DNA of 64,000 nucleotides, taken from NCBI GenBank assembly GCA_031081585.1, contig JAVHLY010000003.1, positions 68,215 through 132,214 on the forward strand. The letters are read 5' to 3'. The DNA is from Armatimonadota bacterium. Lineage in GTDB: Bacteria; Sysuimicrobiota; Sysuimicrobiia; Sysuimicrobiales; Humicultoraceae. The position numbers and the translations under genes were made by a program. A model generated the notes under the pieces. That model did no database searches. It was given only the letters and a program-made list of their open reading frames with translations, and had not been told where the DNA came from. Shown here one piece after another: positions 1-9,528 of the stretch (position 1 is the first letter of the stretch; every line of letters begins with the position of its first letter).

Positions 1-401
1 ACCGCAAGGGCGCCACGCGCGCCTTCCCGCCGGGGCACCCCGAGGTCCCGGAGCGCTACCGCGCCATCGGTCAGCCGGTGCTCGTGCCGGGCGACATGGG
101 CCGCTACTCCTTCGTCATGGTGGGGACCGAGACGGCGATGCAGCGCTCCTTCGGCTCCACCTGCCACGGGGCGGGGCGGGTGCTGGGGCGGCGGGCGGCG
201 GTGCGGCAGCTGGCCGGGGTGGACGTGGCCGCGCGGCTGCGGGCCCAGGGCATCGTCGTGCGGGCCCAGGACCGCTCGCTCCTGGCCGAGGAGGCCCCCG
301 ACGCCTACAAGGACGTGGCCAGCGTCGTGGAGGTCTGCCACGCCGCCGGGCTGAGCCGGCGGGTGACCCGGCAGCGCCCCATCGGCGTGGTGAAGGGGTG
401 A
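1..401 (+). CDS. rtcB: RNA-splicing ligase RtcB, C-terminal part (start outside window)
   Basis: These are the last 132 residues of RtcB, the GTP- and Mn2+-dependent ligase that joins 2',3'-cyclic phosphate and 5'-OH RNA ends. The frame is open from base 3. The motif STCHGAGR contains the histidine that is guanylylated in this family, [10 protein letters not shown] is a family signature, and the chain ends in the typical GVVKG. The N-terminal metal-binding part is not visible, so intactness of the whole enzyme cannot be judged. The next gene begins 55 bases downstream. Confidence 0.93.
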   Translation, partial: RKGATRAFPPGHPEVPERYRAIGQPVLVPGDMGRYSFVMVGTETAMQRSFGSTCHGAGRVLGRRAAVRQLAGVDVAARLRAQGIVVRAQDRSLLAEEAPDAYKDVASVVEVCHAAGLSRRVTRQRPIGVVKG

Positions 402-456
402 GACGACCGGGGCGGGCGGCGGTCCGCGCCCGCGGCCCTGGGGCGGGGAGGCGGGC

Positions 457-1602
457 GTGGACTTCGCGCTGACCGAGGAGCAGCGCCTCGTCCAGCGCAC
501 CGTGCGTGACTTCGCCGCGGGCGAGGTGCGGCCGTACGCCGCCGCCTGGGACCGCGAGGGGCGCTTCCCCACCGCCCTCATCCCCCGGCTGGCCGCCCTG
601 GGGCTGTGGGGGATGACCGTGCCCGCCGCCTACGGCGGGGCCGGGCTCGACACCGTCAGCCTGGCGCTGGCCATCGAGGCCCTGGCCTGGGCCGACGGCG
701 GGGTGGCCCTCACCGTCGCCTCCCACAACTCGCTGTGCACCGCGCACCTGGTGCGCTTCGGCAGCGAGGAGCAGAAGCGCCGCTTCCTGCCCCGGCTGGC
801 CTCCGGGGAGGCGCTCGGCGCGTGGTGCCTGACCGAGCCCGGCGCCGGCAGCGACGCCGCGGCCATCCAGACGCGCGCCGAGCGCCGCGGGGACGTCTAC
901 GTGCTGAACGGCACCAAGGTCTTCGTCACCCAGGGGAGCCTGGGCGGCGTCTACGTCGTCATGGCCGTGACCGATCCGGGGGCCGGGAAGCGCGGCATCA
1001 CCGCCTTCGTCCTGGAGCGGGACACCCCGGGGCTGCGCATCGGCAAGCACGAGGACAAGCTGGGCGTGCGCACCAGCGACACCGCCGAGGTGATCTTCGA
1101 GGACGCGGAGGTCCCGGTGGCGCAGCGCATCGGCGAGGAGGGGGAGGGCTACGCCCAGGCGATGCGCGTCCTGGAGGGCGGCCGCATCGGGATCGGGGCG
1201 CTGGCGGTGGGGCTGGGGCGCGCGGCGCTGGAGGCCAGCGTCGAGTACGCACAGCAGCGGCGCGCCTTCGGGAAGCCGCTGGCCGAGCACCAGGCCATCG
1301 CCTTCATGATCGCCGACATGGCGGCGGAGCTGGACGCCGCCTGGCTGCTCGTGGCCCGGGCCGCGGCCGCCCTGGACCGGGGAGGGCCGTACCGACGCGA
1401 GGCCTCCATGGCCAAGCTCTACGCCTCGGAGGCGGCGGCGCGCGCGGCCACGCGGGCGGTGCAGATCCACGGCGGGTACGGGTTCATCAAGGGGGCGGTG
1501 GTGGAGCGCATCTACCGGGACGTGAAGCTCACGGAGATCGGCGAGGGCACCTCGGAGATCCAGCGCATCATCATCGCCAAGTCGTTGCTGGAGGCGGGCT
1601 GA
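457..1602 (+). CDS. acyl-CoA dehydrogenase
   Basis: FAD-dependent alpha,beta-dehydrogenation of an acyl-CoA thioester, as in fatty or branched-chain acid breakdown. The 381-residue length is normal for the short/branched-chain acyl-CoA dehydrogenase group. Seen: [11 protein letters not shown] (flavin/substrate region near residue 127), a C-terminal helix with [10 protein letters not shown], and EGTSEIQ, where Glu363 aligns with the catalytic base of the short-chain enzymes. The GTG start at 457 is preceded by a GGGGAGG ribosome site. The stop abuts the GTG of the next gene, suggesting co-transcription with the methyltransferase/MTHFR fusion. The exact acyl substrate cannot be read from the sequence. 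Confidence 0.93.
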   Translation: MDFALTEEQRLVQRTVRDFAAGEVRPYAAAWDREGRFPTALIPRLAALGLWGMTVPAAYGGAGLDTVSLALAIEALAWADGGVALTVASHNSLCTAHLVRFGSEEQKRRFLPRLASGEALGAWCLTEPGAGSDAAAIQTRAERRGDVYVLNGTKVFVTQGSLGGVYVVMAVTDPGAGKRGITAFVLERDTPGLRIGKHEDKLGVRTSDTAEVIFEDAEVPVAQRIGEEGEGYAQAMRVLEGGRIGIGALAVGLGRAALEASVEYAQQRRAFGKPLAEHQAIAFMIADMAAELDAAWLLVARAAAALDRGGPYRREASMAKLYASEAAARAATRAVQIHGGYGFIKGAVVERIYRDVKLTEIGEGTSEIQRIIIAKSLLEAG

Positions 1603-3618
1603 GTGGAGTTCCTGGAGCGGCTGGCGCGCGGTCCGCTGCTGGCCGACGGGGCCATGGGCACCATGCTCTACGCCCGCGGCGTCCCCTTCGACCAGTGCTT
1701 CGACGCCCTCAACGCCGAGCAGCCCGACCTCGTGCAGGCGATCCACCGGGAGTACGTGGAGGCGGGCGCCGAGCTGCTGGAGACCAACACCTTCGGGGCC
1801 AACCGCTTCAAGCTGGCCGCCCACGGCCTGGAGGAGCGCGTGCGCGAGCTGAACGTGGCCGGCGCCCGGCTGGCCCGGGAGGTCGCCGCCGCGGCCGGGC
1901 GGCGGGTGTGGGTGGCCGGGTCGATCGGGCCGATCGGCCGGCCGCTGGCGCCGCTCGGGGCGGTCACGCCCGAGGAGGCGGGGGAGGTCTTCGCCGAGCA
2001 GGCCGCGGCCCTGGCCGAGGGCGGGGTGGACCTCCTCCTCTTCGAGACCTTCACCGACCTGGCCGAGCTGGCCGCCGGGGTGGCCGCAGCCCGGGCGGCC
2101 GCGGCGCTCCCCATCGTGGCGCAGATGACCTTCACCCACGAGGGGCGCACGCTGCTGGGCCACACCCCCGCCGACATCGTGGCGCGGCTCGAGCCGCTGG
2201 GGGTGGCGGCGCTGGGGGCCAACTGCAGCGTGGGCGCCCAGGGCATCCTGCAGGTGATGGAGCAGCTGGTGCTGCTGACGCGGCTGCCGCTCTCGGCCAT
2301 GCCCAACGCCGGCTTCCCCTCCTACGTGGGCGGGCGGGTGATCTACGCCTCCACGCCCGCCTACATGGCCGACTACGCACGGCAGCTGGTCGAGCTCGGG
2401 GTGGCCATCGTGGGCGGGTGCTGCGGGACCACGCCCCAGCACATCCGCGCCATGGGTGAGGCGGTTGCGACGGCGGCGTGGCGGCGCCCGCCGCGCCTGA
2501 CCGTGGCTCCGACGGCCGCCCCGCAGCCGGCCGCCCCACCGGCCCCGCCCACGACCCTGGCGGAGCGCCTGCGCCGCGGCTTCGTCGTCACGGTCGAGGT
2601 GGCGCCGCCGCGGGGGACCCAGGAGGGCCCGGAGCTGGGTACCTGCCGCCTGCTGCGCCAGGCCGGCGTCGACGCGGTGAACGTCCCCGACAACCCCATG
2701 GCCCGCCTGCGCATGAGCCCCTGGGGGATGGCCCTGCGCATCGAGCAGGAGGTGGGGCTGCCCACGATCCTCCACTTCACCACCCGCGACCGCAACCTCA
2801 TGCGCGTCCAGTCGGACCTGCTGGCGCTGCACGCCCTGGGGATCCGCCACCTGCTGGTGCTGCGCGGCGACCCGCCGCAGCTGGGGGACTACCCCACGGC
2901 CACGGCCGTCTCCGACGTCACCCCCACGGGGCTGATCCGGCTGGTGAAGCGGTTCAACCAGGGGCGGGACCTGCCGGGCAACGACCTGGGGCAGCCCACC
3001 GCCTTCGTCGTCGGCGCGGCGCTGAACATGGGAGCGCGCCACCTGGACCGCGAGCTGCGCGTCCTGGAGCAGAAGCTGGCGGCCGGGTGCGACTTCCTGT
3101 GCACCATGCCGCTCTTCGACCCCGAGACCCTCGACCGCTTCCTGGCCCGGGTGGGGCGGCTGCCGGTGCCGGTGATCGTCGGGGTGCTGCCGCTGCACGG
3201 CGTCCGCCACGCCGAGTTCCTCCACAACGAGGTCCCGGGGATGGCCGTCCCGGACGCCGTGCGGGAGCGGCTGCGCGCGGCCGGCGGCGACGCCCGGGAG
3301 GTGGGGCTGCAGCTGGCCTTTGACCTGATCGCCGCCATCCGGCCGCGGGTGCAAGGCGTCTACCTGATCCCGGCCTTCGGGCGGTACGACCGGGTGATCC
3401 GCCTGGCCGAGGCGGTACGGGCCGCCTCGGCTGAGCGGGCCGCGCCGGCCCGCGACGGGAGCGCCGGCGGCGCCGGTGTCGGGGAAGTCCCGCACCAGCC
3501 GGGAGGCGTGGCCGGTGCCGTGGGAGAGCCCCACGAAGCGGGGGGAGGCCCCGGTGTCGCGGGGGACCCGCACGAGACGGGGGGCGGCGCCGGCGGAGCG
3601 GCAGGAGGGCGCCGGTGA
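1603..3618 (+). CDS. bifunctional homocysteine S-methyltransferase / methylenetetrahydrofolate reductase
   Basis: A fusion of the type seen in B. subtilis YitJ. Residues about 1-300 form the homocysteine-binding barrel with zinc ligands Cys208 (in GANCSVG) and Cys273/Cys274 (in GGCCGTT). Residues about 316-610 form the MetF-like flavin domain, with EVAPPRGTQ at its start and LLVLRGDPP inside. It should link 5,10-methylene-THF reduction to methionine synthesis. The GTG start directly follows the upstream TGA. After about residue 612 comes a Gly/Pro-rich tail containing three 13-residue tandem repeats (see repeat entry) that no catalytic domain needs. The last bases overlap the next start as GTGA. 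Confidence 0.92.
   Translation: MEFLERLARGPLLADGAMGTMLYARGVPFDQCFDALNAEQPDLVQAIHREYVEAGAELLETNTFGANRFKLAAHGLEERVRELNVAGARLAREVAAAAGRRVWVAGSIGPIGRPLAPLGAVTPEEAGEVFAEQAAALAEGGVDLLLFETFTDLAELAAGVAAARAAAALPIVAQMTFTHEGRTLLGHTPADIVARLEPLGVAALGANCSVGAQGILQVMEQLVLLTRLPLSAMPNAGFPSYVGGRVIYASTPAYMADYARQLVELGVAIVGGCCGTTPQHIRAMGEAVATAAWRRPPRLTVAPTAAPQPAAPPAPPTTLAERLRRGFVVTVEVAPPRGTQEGPELGTCRLLRQAGVDAVNVPDNPMARLRMSPWGMALRIEQEVGLPTILHFTTRDRNLMRVQSDLLALHALGIRHLLVLRGDPPQLGDYPTATAVSDVTPTGLIRLVKRFNQGRDLPGNDLGQPTAFVVGAALNMGARHLDRELRVLEQKLAAGCDFLCTMPLFDPETLDRFLARVGRLPVPVIVGVLPLHGVRHAEFLHNEVPGMAVPDAVRERLRAAGGDAREVGLQLAFDLIAAIRPRVQGVYLIPAFGRYDRVIRLAEAVRAASAERAAPARDGSAGGAGVGEVPHQPGGVAGAVGEPHEAGGGPGVAGDPHETGGGAGGAAGGRR
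3475..3591 (+). repeat. 39-bp in-frame tandem repeat, 3 copies
   Basis: Three adjacent 39-base units (3475-3513, 3514-3552, 3553-3591) encode residues 625-663 of the methyltransferase/MTHFR fusion. Each unit codes for 13 residues beginning with Gly and containing a central Pro-His (for example VPHQPGG, EPHEAGG, DPHETGG). Units are diverged by point changes but have identical length. Confidence 0.9.
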
Positions 3619-4508
3619 GGACGTCCGGCGGCGCGGGACGGCTGCGCCGCGCCGCGCCCCGTCCCGTGCGCGTCGAGCGGGAGCGGCGGATCCGCGCCCC
3701 GCAGCAGCGGGTCTACCAGCTCCTCAGCCGGGTGGAGAGCCTCCCCCGCTGGTTCACCGACCTGTGGCTGGTCGCCGACATCCTGGAGCGCGAGAGCCAG
3801 CAGGTCACGGCCGAGCTGCGCGGCTACTTCGGCGGCATGCCGGTGGAGTCGGTCCAGGTGATCCGCCTGCGGCCTCCCGCGCGCGTGGAGTTCCGGCAGG
3901 TCCGCGGCACCTTCCGCCACCTGGAGGGGGAGTACGCGGTCACCGCCGAGGGCGCGGAGAGCGTGGTGCGCGCCCGCGTGGAGGTGGAGACCGGCATCCC
4001 GCTGCTGGGGGAGACGACAGCCCGCCTGGTGATGGGCCGGGCGCTCGACCGCATGCTGGCCAAGATCAAGGACGCGGCGGAGCGGGACCTGCCGCGCCTC
4101 GTCCCGGCCCGGCGCGAAGCGGCGCGGGCACGCGGGGAGGAGACGCCGGCCGAGGAGGAGGACGCGGGCAGGGCACCGGAGCTCCCCGCCGGCGCAGAGC
4201 CGGTGTGGGCCGCCGAACCGGCCGGAGCCGTCCCGGCGGCCGGGGGCAGCACGGTCCAGGGCAGCGCGGTCGAGGGCGGCGTGGTCGAGGGCAGCGTGGT
4301 TGAGAGCGCAGCGGTCGGGGGCGCAGAGGCACAGGCCGGAGAGGCTCAGGGCGGAGAGGCCGTGAGTCGAGAGGAGACGCCGGCGGTCGCAGGAGCGGTG
4401 AGGGTGCCGAGGGGGCGGCGGCGTCGCAGGCGGCGCCGTCGCCGGCCGCGCCCGGGCTGGGGGCAGGGCGGACCGACCGGAGGGTCACCGGACGGGGCGC
4501 CGGCATGA
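3615..4508 (+). CDS. START-like (SRPBCC) domain protein with repetitive tail
   Basis: Residues about 16-155 look like an SRPBCC/polyketide-cyclase fold: an opening strand VRVERERRIRAP, the helix VYQLLSRVESLPRWFTDLW, then alternating strands and a long C-terminal helix around LDRMLAKIKD. Such domains bind hydrophobic ligands or act as coenzyme-Q/lipid binding proteins; no ligand can be named here. The remainder is Ala/Glu/Gly-rich with eight 5-residue tandem repeats, ending in an Arg-rich stretch. The GTG start overlaps the previous stop (GTGA) and the stop overlaps the next ATG (ATGA), so it is embedded in an operon. Confidence 0.8.
   Translation: MRTSGGAGRLRRAAPRPVRVERERRIRAPQQRVYQLLSRVESLPRWFTDLWLVADILERESQQVTAELRGYFGGMPVESVQVIRLRPPARVEFRQVRGTFRHLEGEYAVTAEGAESVVRARVEVETGIPLLGETTARLVMGRALDRMLAKIKDAAERDLPRLVPARREAARARGEETPAEEEDAGRAPELPAGAEPVWAAEPAGAVPAAGGSTVQGSAVEGGVVEGSVVESAAVGGAEAQAGEAQGGEAVSREETPAVAGAVRVPRGRRRRRRRRRRPRPGWGQGGPTGGSPDGAPA
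4245..4364 (+). repeat. 15-bp in-frame tandem repeat, about 8 copies
   Basis: Eight consecutive 15-base units starting at 4245 encode residues 211-250 of the START-like protein. Early units read like GSAVE, GGVVE, GSVVE and later ones drift to GAEAQ, AGEAQ, GGEAV. The frame is kept throughout and the units are arranged without gaps. Confidence 0.85.
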
Positions 4509-6463
4509 GGACGCTGCTCCTGGTCCTCCTGCTGCCTGGCGTCCTGCTGCCTGGCATCGGACCGCCCGGCATCCTGCCGCTCGCCCTCGCCCCGTCCGTC
4601 GGCGCCCAGGCCAAGTCCTACGATCACCCGGAGATCCGCCAGGTCTTCACCCTGCTCCCCACCGGCGACGCCCTGGTCGAGGACGTGCGCGCCTTCCGCT
4701 TCCGCGGGTCCTTCACCTGGGCCGAGCTGCGCCTGCGTACCACCGGGCAGTACGGCACCTACGACATCGAGTACCTCTCCGTCACCGACGGCGACACGGG
4801 CCAGCCCCTCCCCATGGAGCGGAGCCGCGCCGGCCCGGAGCGCGTCCTGCGCTGGTCCTACCAGGCGCGGGACACCACCCGCCGCTTCCGCCTGCGCTAC
4901 CGCATCCGCGGCGCCGTCCAGCGCTACCCCGACGTGGCCCAGTTCTACTGGAAGGCCATCGAGGACGACCACGCGCCCATCGGGCGGGTCCACATCACCG
5001 TCATCCCGCCGCGCCCCAGCCCCGCGCGCTTCAAGGTCTTCGTCCACAGCCGCGCCGCGCCCGGGACGCTGGAGATCGCTCCGGACGGCAGCCGTGCCGT
5101 GGTGACGCAGGAGGCCATCCCCGCGACGAGCTTCGTCGAGGTGCGCGTGCTGCTCGACCCGGCCCTCTTCGCCCAGGCCCCGCTGCGCCGCGGCGAGACC
5201 TACGAGACCCTGCTGGCCGACGAACGGCGGCAGGCGCGCAGGGAGGTGCTGGTCCGCCGGGTGGTGGTGGGCGGGCTGGTCCTCTCCGCGCTGCTGATGC
5301 TCGGGCTGGTGGCCGCCTACCTGTGGACCTACCTGCGGTACGGACGCGAGCCCCGGGTGCCCTACGACGCCGACTACGAGCGGGAGCCGCCCCGCGACCT
5401 GCCCCCCGCCGTGGTCCCGGCCATCCTGCCGCAGCGCGGCGTGGACCGCCGCCTCCTGCCGCACGCCTTCGCCGCCACGCTGCTGGAGGCGGCGCGGCTC
5501 GGCTACCTGGAGATCGACGAGCGGCAGGACGAGGGGTTCCTGGGGACGGGCCTCTTCCGCGACACGGACCTGACCTACCGCCTCACCCCGCGGGGGCAGG
5601 CGCTGCTGGACGACCGCCCGGCGGGGCCCGGGGAGCGGCGCGGCGACACGCCGGAGCGCGGCGGCGCGCGCGCGCACGACGGCCGCCGGAGCCGCGACCG
5701 CGAGCGGGAGCTCGAGCCCTTCGAGGTGGAGGTGCTGCGGGTGGTGTTCCAGCGGGCCGGCACCGGGCAGACCGCCACCGACGAGCAGATCGAGGCGTGG
5801 GGCCGGCGGATGAGCGGGCCGAGGAGCAACTTCCTGCACTTCGTGGAGCGATGGGGGCCGGGGCTGCGGCGCTGGTTCGAGCAGCGCTTCTTCCGTCTGG
5901 ACGACCGCACGAGCGAGCGTGCCCGCCTGGCCATCCTGGTGGCCACCGTGGTGGTCACCGTGGTCGCCGTCCCGGTCGGCTTCGGGCTCTCCGCGGTCTT
6001 CGCGCTGCCCGTCGGCATCGTGGTGGGCGTGCTGGCGGCCGTCACCCTTTCCCGCCGCACCCCGGAAGCCGCGCTGGAGGTCCGCCGCTGGGGCGCCTTC
6101 CGCCGCTTCCTCACGGACTTCTCGATGCTGAAGGAGGCGAGCGCCCAGGTCCTCCCGCTGTGGGAGCGCTACCTGGTCTACGCCGCGGCGCTGGGGGTGG
6201 CCGAGGAGTTCCTGCGGTCGCTGACGCTCGTCGCCCGGGAGACGGGCCAGGCCGTGGGCGGGCCGCGCTGGTACCACGCCGGCGGCGGGCCCGGCCGGGG
6301 CGGCGTGCGCGCGGACGGTCTCGCGTCGCTCACCCGTCTGGCGCGCTCCTTCCAGAACTTCCAGAGCCTCTCGCGCGCCCTCTCCTCGTCCACGCGCAGC
6401 GGGGGTGGCTTCAGCAGCGGCGGCGGAGGCGGCGGGGGTGGAGGGAGCAGCCGTGCCGGCTAG
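4505..6463 (+). CDS. DUF2207 family membrane protein
   Basis: A 652-residue predicted cell-surface membrane protein. It has an N-terminal signal segment (TLLLVLLLPGVLLPG), a soluble beta-rich extracytoplasmic domain to about residue 245, a membrane helix around residues 254-276 followed by YLRYGREP, a cytoplasmic part, and a second hydrophobic hairpin near residues 476-515 (LAILVATVVVTVVAVPVG). The end is a Ser/Gly run with many consecutive glycines, which is characteristic of DUF2207 proteins. The family has no established function. ATG at 4505 overlaps the preceding TGA. Confidence 0.85.
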   Translation: MRTLLLVLLLPGVLLPGIGPPGILPLALAPSVGAQAKSYDHPEIRQVFTLLPTGDALVEDVRAFRFRGSFTWAELRLRTTGQYGTYDIEYLSVTDGDTGQPLPMERSRAGPERVLRWSYQARDTTRRFRLRYRIRGAVQRYPDVAQFYWKAIEDDHAPIGRVHITVIPPRPSPARFKVFVHSRAAPGTLEIAPDGSRAVVTQEAIPATSFVEVRVLLDPALFAQAPLRRGETYETLLADERRQARREVLVRRVVVGGLVLSALLMLGLVAAYLWTYLRYGREPRVPYDADYEREPPRDLPPAVVPAILPQRGVDRRLLPHAFAATLLEAARLGYLEIDERQDEGFLGTGLFRDTDLTYRLTPRGQALLDDRPAGPGERRGDTPERGGARAHDGRRSRDRERELEPFEVEVLRVVFQRAGTGQTATDEQIEAWGRRMSGPRSNFLHFVERWGPGLRRWFEQRFFRLDDRTSERARLAILVATVVVTVVAVPVGFGLSAVFALPVGIVVGVLAAVTLSRRTPEAALEVRRWGAFRRFLTDFSMLKEASAQVLPLWERYLVYAAALGVAEEFLRSLTLVARETGQAVGGPRWYHAGGGPGRGGVRADGLASLTRLARSFQNFQSLSRALSSSTRSGGGFSSGGGGGGGGGSSRAG

Positions 6464-6794
6464 GATGGTCACGCCGGTCGACGTCGGCAGCATCACCGCC
6501 CCGGAGCTCACCATCGTCTGGTCCGACGGCCACCGCTCCACCTACCGGTGGGGGGCGTTGCGGGCCAACTGCCCCTGCGCCGTCTGCGTCCAGCGCGGGG
6601 GCCATCCTCCCCGGCCGCTGCCCGACCCGCTGCCCACGCTGCGGCCGATGCAGGTGGAGCGCGTCGGCGCCTACGCCCTGCGCTTCGTCTGGCCGGACGG
6701 CCACCGGACCGGCATCTACCCGTTCCCGTTGCTGCGGGAGGTGCTGTGCGAGTGCGAGGCCTGTCGCGCCAGGGGTGCGAGGCGCCAGGGCTGA
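6453..6794 (+). CDS. DUF971 domain protein (probable Fe-S scaffold partner)
   Basis: A 113-residue DUF971 protein with two similar halves, each around a W/R-SDGHR or WPDGHR strand. Each half ends in a CxCxxC cluster: Cys40/42/45 and Cys99/101/104. I chose the GTG at 6453 because GGAGGGAG sits just upstream; an ATG at 6465 is the alternative. DUF971 forms the C-terminal domain of the plant Fe-S scaffold HCF101, whose other domains (DUF59 plus Mrp) are encoded by the next gene here, 51 bases downstream. A role in Fe-S delivery is therefore inferred from context. Confidence 0.85.
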   Translation: MPARMVTPVDVGSITAPELTIVWSDGHRSTYRWGALRANCPCAVCVQRGGHPPRPLPDPLPTLRPMQVERVGAYALRFVWPDGHRTGIYPFPLLREVLCECEACRARGARRQG

Positions 6795-6845
6795 GCGGGT
6801 CCTGTGCTAGACTGAGCCTGGACGCCATCACCGCCGAGGAGGACG

Positions 6846-7955
6846 ATGTTCCGGTCACCGCAGGCCATCGACCGCGGCCAGGTCCTGGCGGCGCTGCGCG
6901 ACGTCGAGGACCCCGAGCTCCACAGGTCCATCGTCGACCTGGACATGGTACGGGACGTGCGGGTGCGCGACGGCCGGGTGGAGGTCTCGGCCGTCCTGAC
7001 CATCGGCGCCTGTCCCCTGCGCGAGACCATCGTCGAGCGCATCCGCTCGCGCCTCCAGGCGCTCCCGGGCGTGCGTGAGGTGGAGGTCTCCCTGGGGGTG
7101 ATGACCCCGGAGGAGCGCCAGGCTCTCATCGGTAAGCTGCGCGGCGGGCCGGAGGCGGGCGGGCGGCGGCCGGCCTTCCTCACCCCGGACAGCCCCACCC
7201 AGGTGATCGCCGTGGCCAGCGGCAAGGGCGGGGTGGGCAAGTCCACCGTCACCGTGAACCTGGCGGCGGCGCTGCGCCTGGCCGGCTTCACGGTGGGGGT
7301 GATCGACGCCGACGTCTACGGCTTCTCCATCCCGCGCATGCTCGGGGTGACCGGACGCCCCACCGTCATCGACCAGGTGATCATCCCGCTGGAGCGCGAC
7401 GGCATCCGCGTCATCTCCATCGGCTTCATGCTCCCCAACGCCGACGACGCGGTGATCTGGCGCGGCCCGATGCTGCACAAGGCGCTGCAGACCTTCATCC
7501 AGGAGGTCCACTGGGGCGACGACCTGGCCTACCTGCTCATCGACCTGCCGCCGGGGACGGGGGACGTGGCCATCAGCATCGCCCAGATCCTGCCCCGCAG
7601 CCACATGCTCATCGTCACCACGCCCCAGCCGGCCGCCGTCGAGGTGGCGCAGCGCGCGGCGAAGATGGCGGCCAAGGTGAACATGGCGGTGCTGGGGGTC
7701 ATCGAGAACATGGCGGGGTTCGTCCCCGCCCCGGGGGCGCCGCCGGTGGAGATCTTCGGCAGCGGGGGCGGGCAGCAGCTGGCCGACCTGCTGGAGGTGC
7801 CGCTGCTGGCGCAGATCCCCCTCGATCCGGCCATCCGCGAGGCCGGGGACCGGGGGACGCCGCTCGTGCTGGCGGCGCCGGACGGCCCGGCGGCACAGGC
7901 CTTCCGCCAGGTGGCCGCCCGGCTGGCCGAGCGCCTCCCGGCGCGCGTCGCCTGA
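6846..7955 (+). CDS. mrp: Mrp/ApbC family P-loop ATPase with N-terminal DUF59
   Basis: Iron-sulfur cluster carrier ATPase of the Mrp/NBP35 type. Residues about 8-90 are the DUF59/MIP18 domain (VEDPELHRSIVDL). The deviant Walker A GKGGVGKST spans residues 126-134, and LIDLPPGTGD is the Walker B-like region. In most Mrp proteins a CPxC pair follows the GVIENM segment; here residues near 290-300 read GFVPAPGAPP, with no cysteine. ATG at 6846 follows a strong GAGGAGGA ribosome site; TAGACT at 6808-6813 is a possible -10 box. The DUF971 gene lies directly upstream. Confidence 0.93.
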   Translation: MFRSPQAIDRGQVLAALRDVEDPELHRSIVDLDMVRDVRVRDGRVEVSAVLTIGACPLRETIVERIRSRLQALPGVREVEVSLGVMTPEERQALIGKLRGGPEAGGRRPAFLTPDSPTQVIAVASGKGGVGKSTVTVNLAAALRLAGFTVGVIDADVYGFSIPRMLGVTGRPTVIDQVIIPLERDGIRVISIGFMLPNADDAVIWRGPMLHKALQTFIQEVHWGDDLAYLLIDLPPGTGDVAISIAQILPRSHMLIVTTPQPAAVEVAQRAAKMAAKVNMAVLGVIENMAGFVPAPGAPPVEIFGSGGGQQLADLLEVPLLAQIPLDPAIREAGDRGTPLVLAAPDGPAAQAFRQVAARLAERLPARVA

Positions 7956-7987
7956 CACGGGGCACGGCGGCGTGGGGGGTGGAAAGC

Positions 7988-9481
7988 ATGGCGGTCGAGG
8001 TGGGAGTCTACGGCAACTACATCGGCGGGCGCTGGGTCCCGGCGCGCTCGGGGGCGACCACCGAGGTGCGCAACCCGGCCACCGGCGAGGTCCTGGGGGT
8101 GGTCCCGCGTTCGGGCCCTGAGGACGTGGCGGACGCGGTGGAGGCGGCCGCCCGCGCCTACCCGGCCTGGCGGCGCACCCCGGCGCCGCGGCGCGCCGAG
8201 ATCCTCTTCCGGGTGGCCGAGCTGCTGGTACGACGCAAGGAGGAGCTGGCCCGCCTGATGACCCGGGAGATGGGCAAGGTCCTCACCGAGGCGCGCGGGG
8301 ACGTCCAGGAAGCCATCGACATGACCTACTTCATCGCCGGCGAGGGGCGCCGCCTGCACGGCTACACCACCCCCAGCGAGATGCCGCACAAGGCCGCCTA
8401 CTGCGTGCGGGCGCCGCTCGGGGTGGTGGCGGTCATCACCCCGTGGAACTTCCCCATGGCCATCCCCTCCTGGAAGATCGTCCCGGCACTGGTGTGCGGC
8501 AACACGGTGGTCTTCAAGCCGGCCTCCTACACGCCGCTTTTGGGCCTGAAGTTCGTCGAGCTCTTCGCCGAGGCGGGGCTGCCCCCCGGCGTCCTCAACG
8601 TCGTTACCGGGCCGGGGGAGGCGGCCGGGGACGCTCTGGTGGAGCACCCGCAGGTGCGGGTGGTCTCCTTCACCGGCTCCACGGAGACGGGGCTACGCCT
8701 GGCGGAGAAGTGCGGGCGGCTCGGCAAGCGCCTCTCCCTGGAGATGGGCGGCAAGAACGCCGCCATCGTACTGCCCGACGCCGACCTGGGGCTGGCCACC
8801 GACGCGCTGATCTGGAGCGCCTTCGGCACGACCGGGCAGCGTTGCACCGCCTGCTCGCGCATCATCGTCCACCGCGAGGTCCGGGAGGCGCTGACCGAGC
8901 GGCTCGTGGCGCGGGCGGAGGCGCTGCGCCTGGGGGACGGGCTGGCCCCCGACACCGACGTGGGGCCGCTGGTGAGCGCCGCGCAGCTGGAGCGGGTGCA
9001 CCGGTACGTGGAGCTCGGCCGGCAGGAAGGGGCCCGCCTGCTGACCGGCGGCCGCCGGGTGACCGACGGCGCCCTCGCCCGTGGGCATTTCTACGCGCCG
9101 ACCATCTTCGACCAGGTGCGCCCTGAGATGCGCATCGCCCAGGAGGAGATCTTCGGCCCGGTCACCGACCTCATCGAGGCCGCCTCGCTGGAGGAGGCCA
9201 TCGCCATCCTGAACGGGGTGCGCTACGGCCTGTCCGCGTCGATCTTCACCCGGGACGTGAACACGGCCATGCGGGCGATCGACGAGATCGACACCGGCAT
9301 CGTCTACGTGAACCACGGGACCATCGGCGCCGAGGTGCACCTCCCCTTCGGCGGGACCAAGGACACGGGCAACGGGCACCGCGAGGGCGGCCTGCAGGTG
9401 CTGGACGTCTTCAGCGAGTGGAAGGCGGTCTATATCGACTACAGCGGCCGGCTGCAGCGGGCCCAGATCGACAAGGACTGA
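7988..9481 (+). CDS. NAD(P)+-dependent aldehyde dehydrogenase
   Basis: A 497-residue aldehyde dehydrogenase that oxidises an aldehyde to the acid. Catalytic Cys286 lies in GQRCTAC and the general base Glu252 in LEMGGKN. The cofactor motifs TPWNFP and FTGSTETG are present. The overall look is near alpha-ketoglutaric-semialdehyde or succinic-semialdehyde dehydrogenases, but the substrate is not settled. I chose ATG 7988, with GGGGGGTGG upstream, over an in-frame GTG at 7979 that lies within that ribosome site. The chain ends [14 protein letters not shown]..., a tail seen in a subgroup of thermophile and Deinococcus-like enzymes. Confidence 0.92.
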   Translation: MAVEVGVYGNYIGGRWVPARSGATTEVRNPATGEVLGVVPRSGPEDVADAVEAAARAYPAWRRTPAPRRAEILFRVAELLVRRKEELARLMTREMGKVLTEARGDVQEAIDMTYFIAGEGRRLHGYTTPSEMPHKAAYCVRAPLGVVAVITPWNFPMAIPSWKIVPALVCGNTVVFKPASYTPLLGLKFVELFAEAGLPPGVLNVVTGPGEAAGDALVEHPQVRVVSFTGSTETGLRLAEKCGRLGKRLSLEMGGKNAAIVLPDADLGLATDALIWSAFGTTGQRCTACSRIIVHREVREALTERLVARAEALRLGDGLAPDTDVGPLVSAAQLERVHRYVELGRQEGARLLTGGRRVTDGALARGHFYAPTIFDQVRPEMRIAQEEIFGPVTDLIEAASLEEAIAILNGVRYGLSASIFTRDVNTAMRAIDEIDTGIVYVNHGTIGAEVHLPFGGTKDTGNGHREGGLQVLDVFSEWKAVYIDYSGRLQRAQIDKD

Positions 9482-9528
9482 GCGCCATCCTCCCCGACCG
9501 GCGTCTCCCGGGGCGCGCGACGCTGCCT

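Noticed and set aside
115..3573. A very long open frame on the minus strand opposite the acyl-CoA dehydrogenase and MTHFR genes
   Set aside because: It has no family motifs, is rich in Gly, Arg, Pro and His, and mirrors the GC-rich third positions of the real plus-strand genes.
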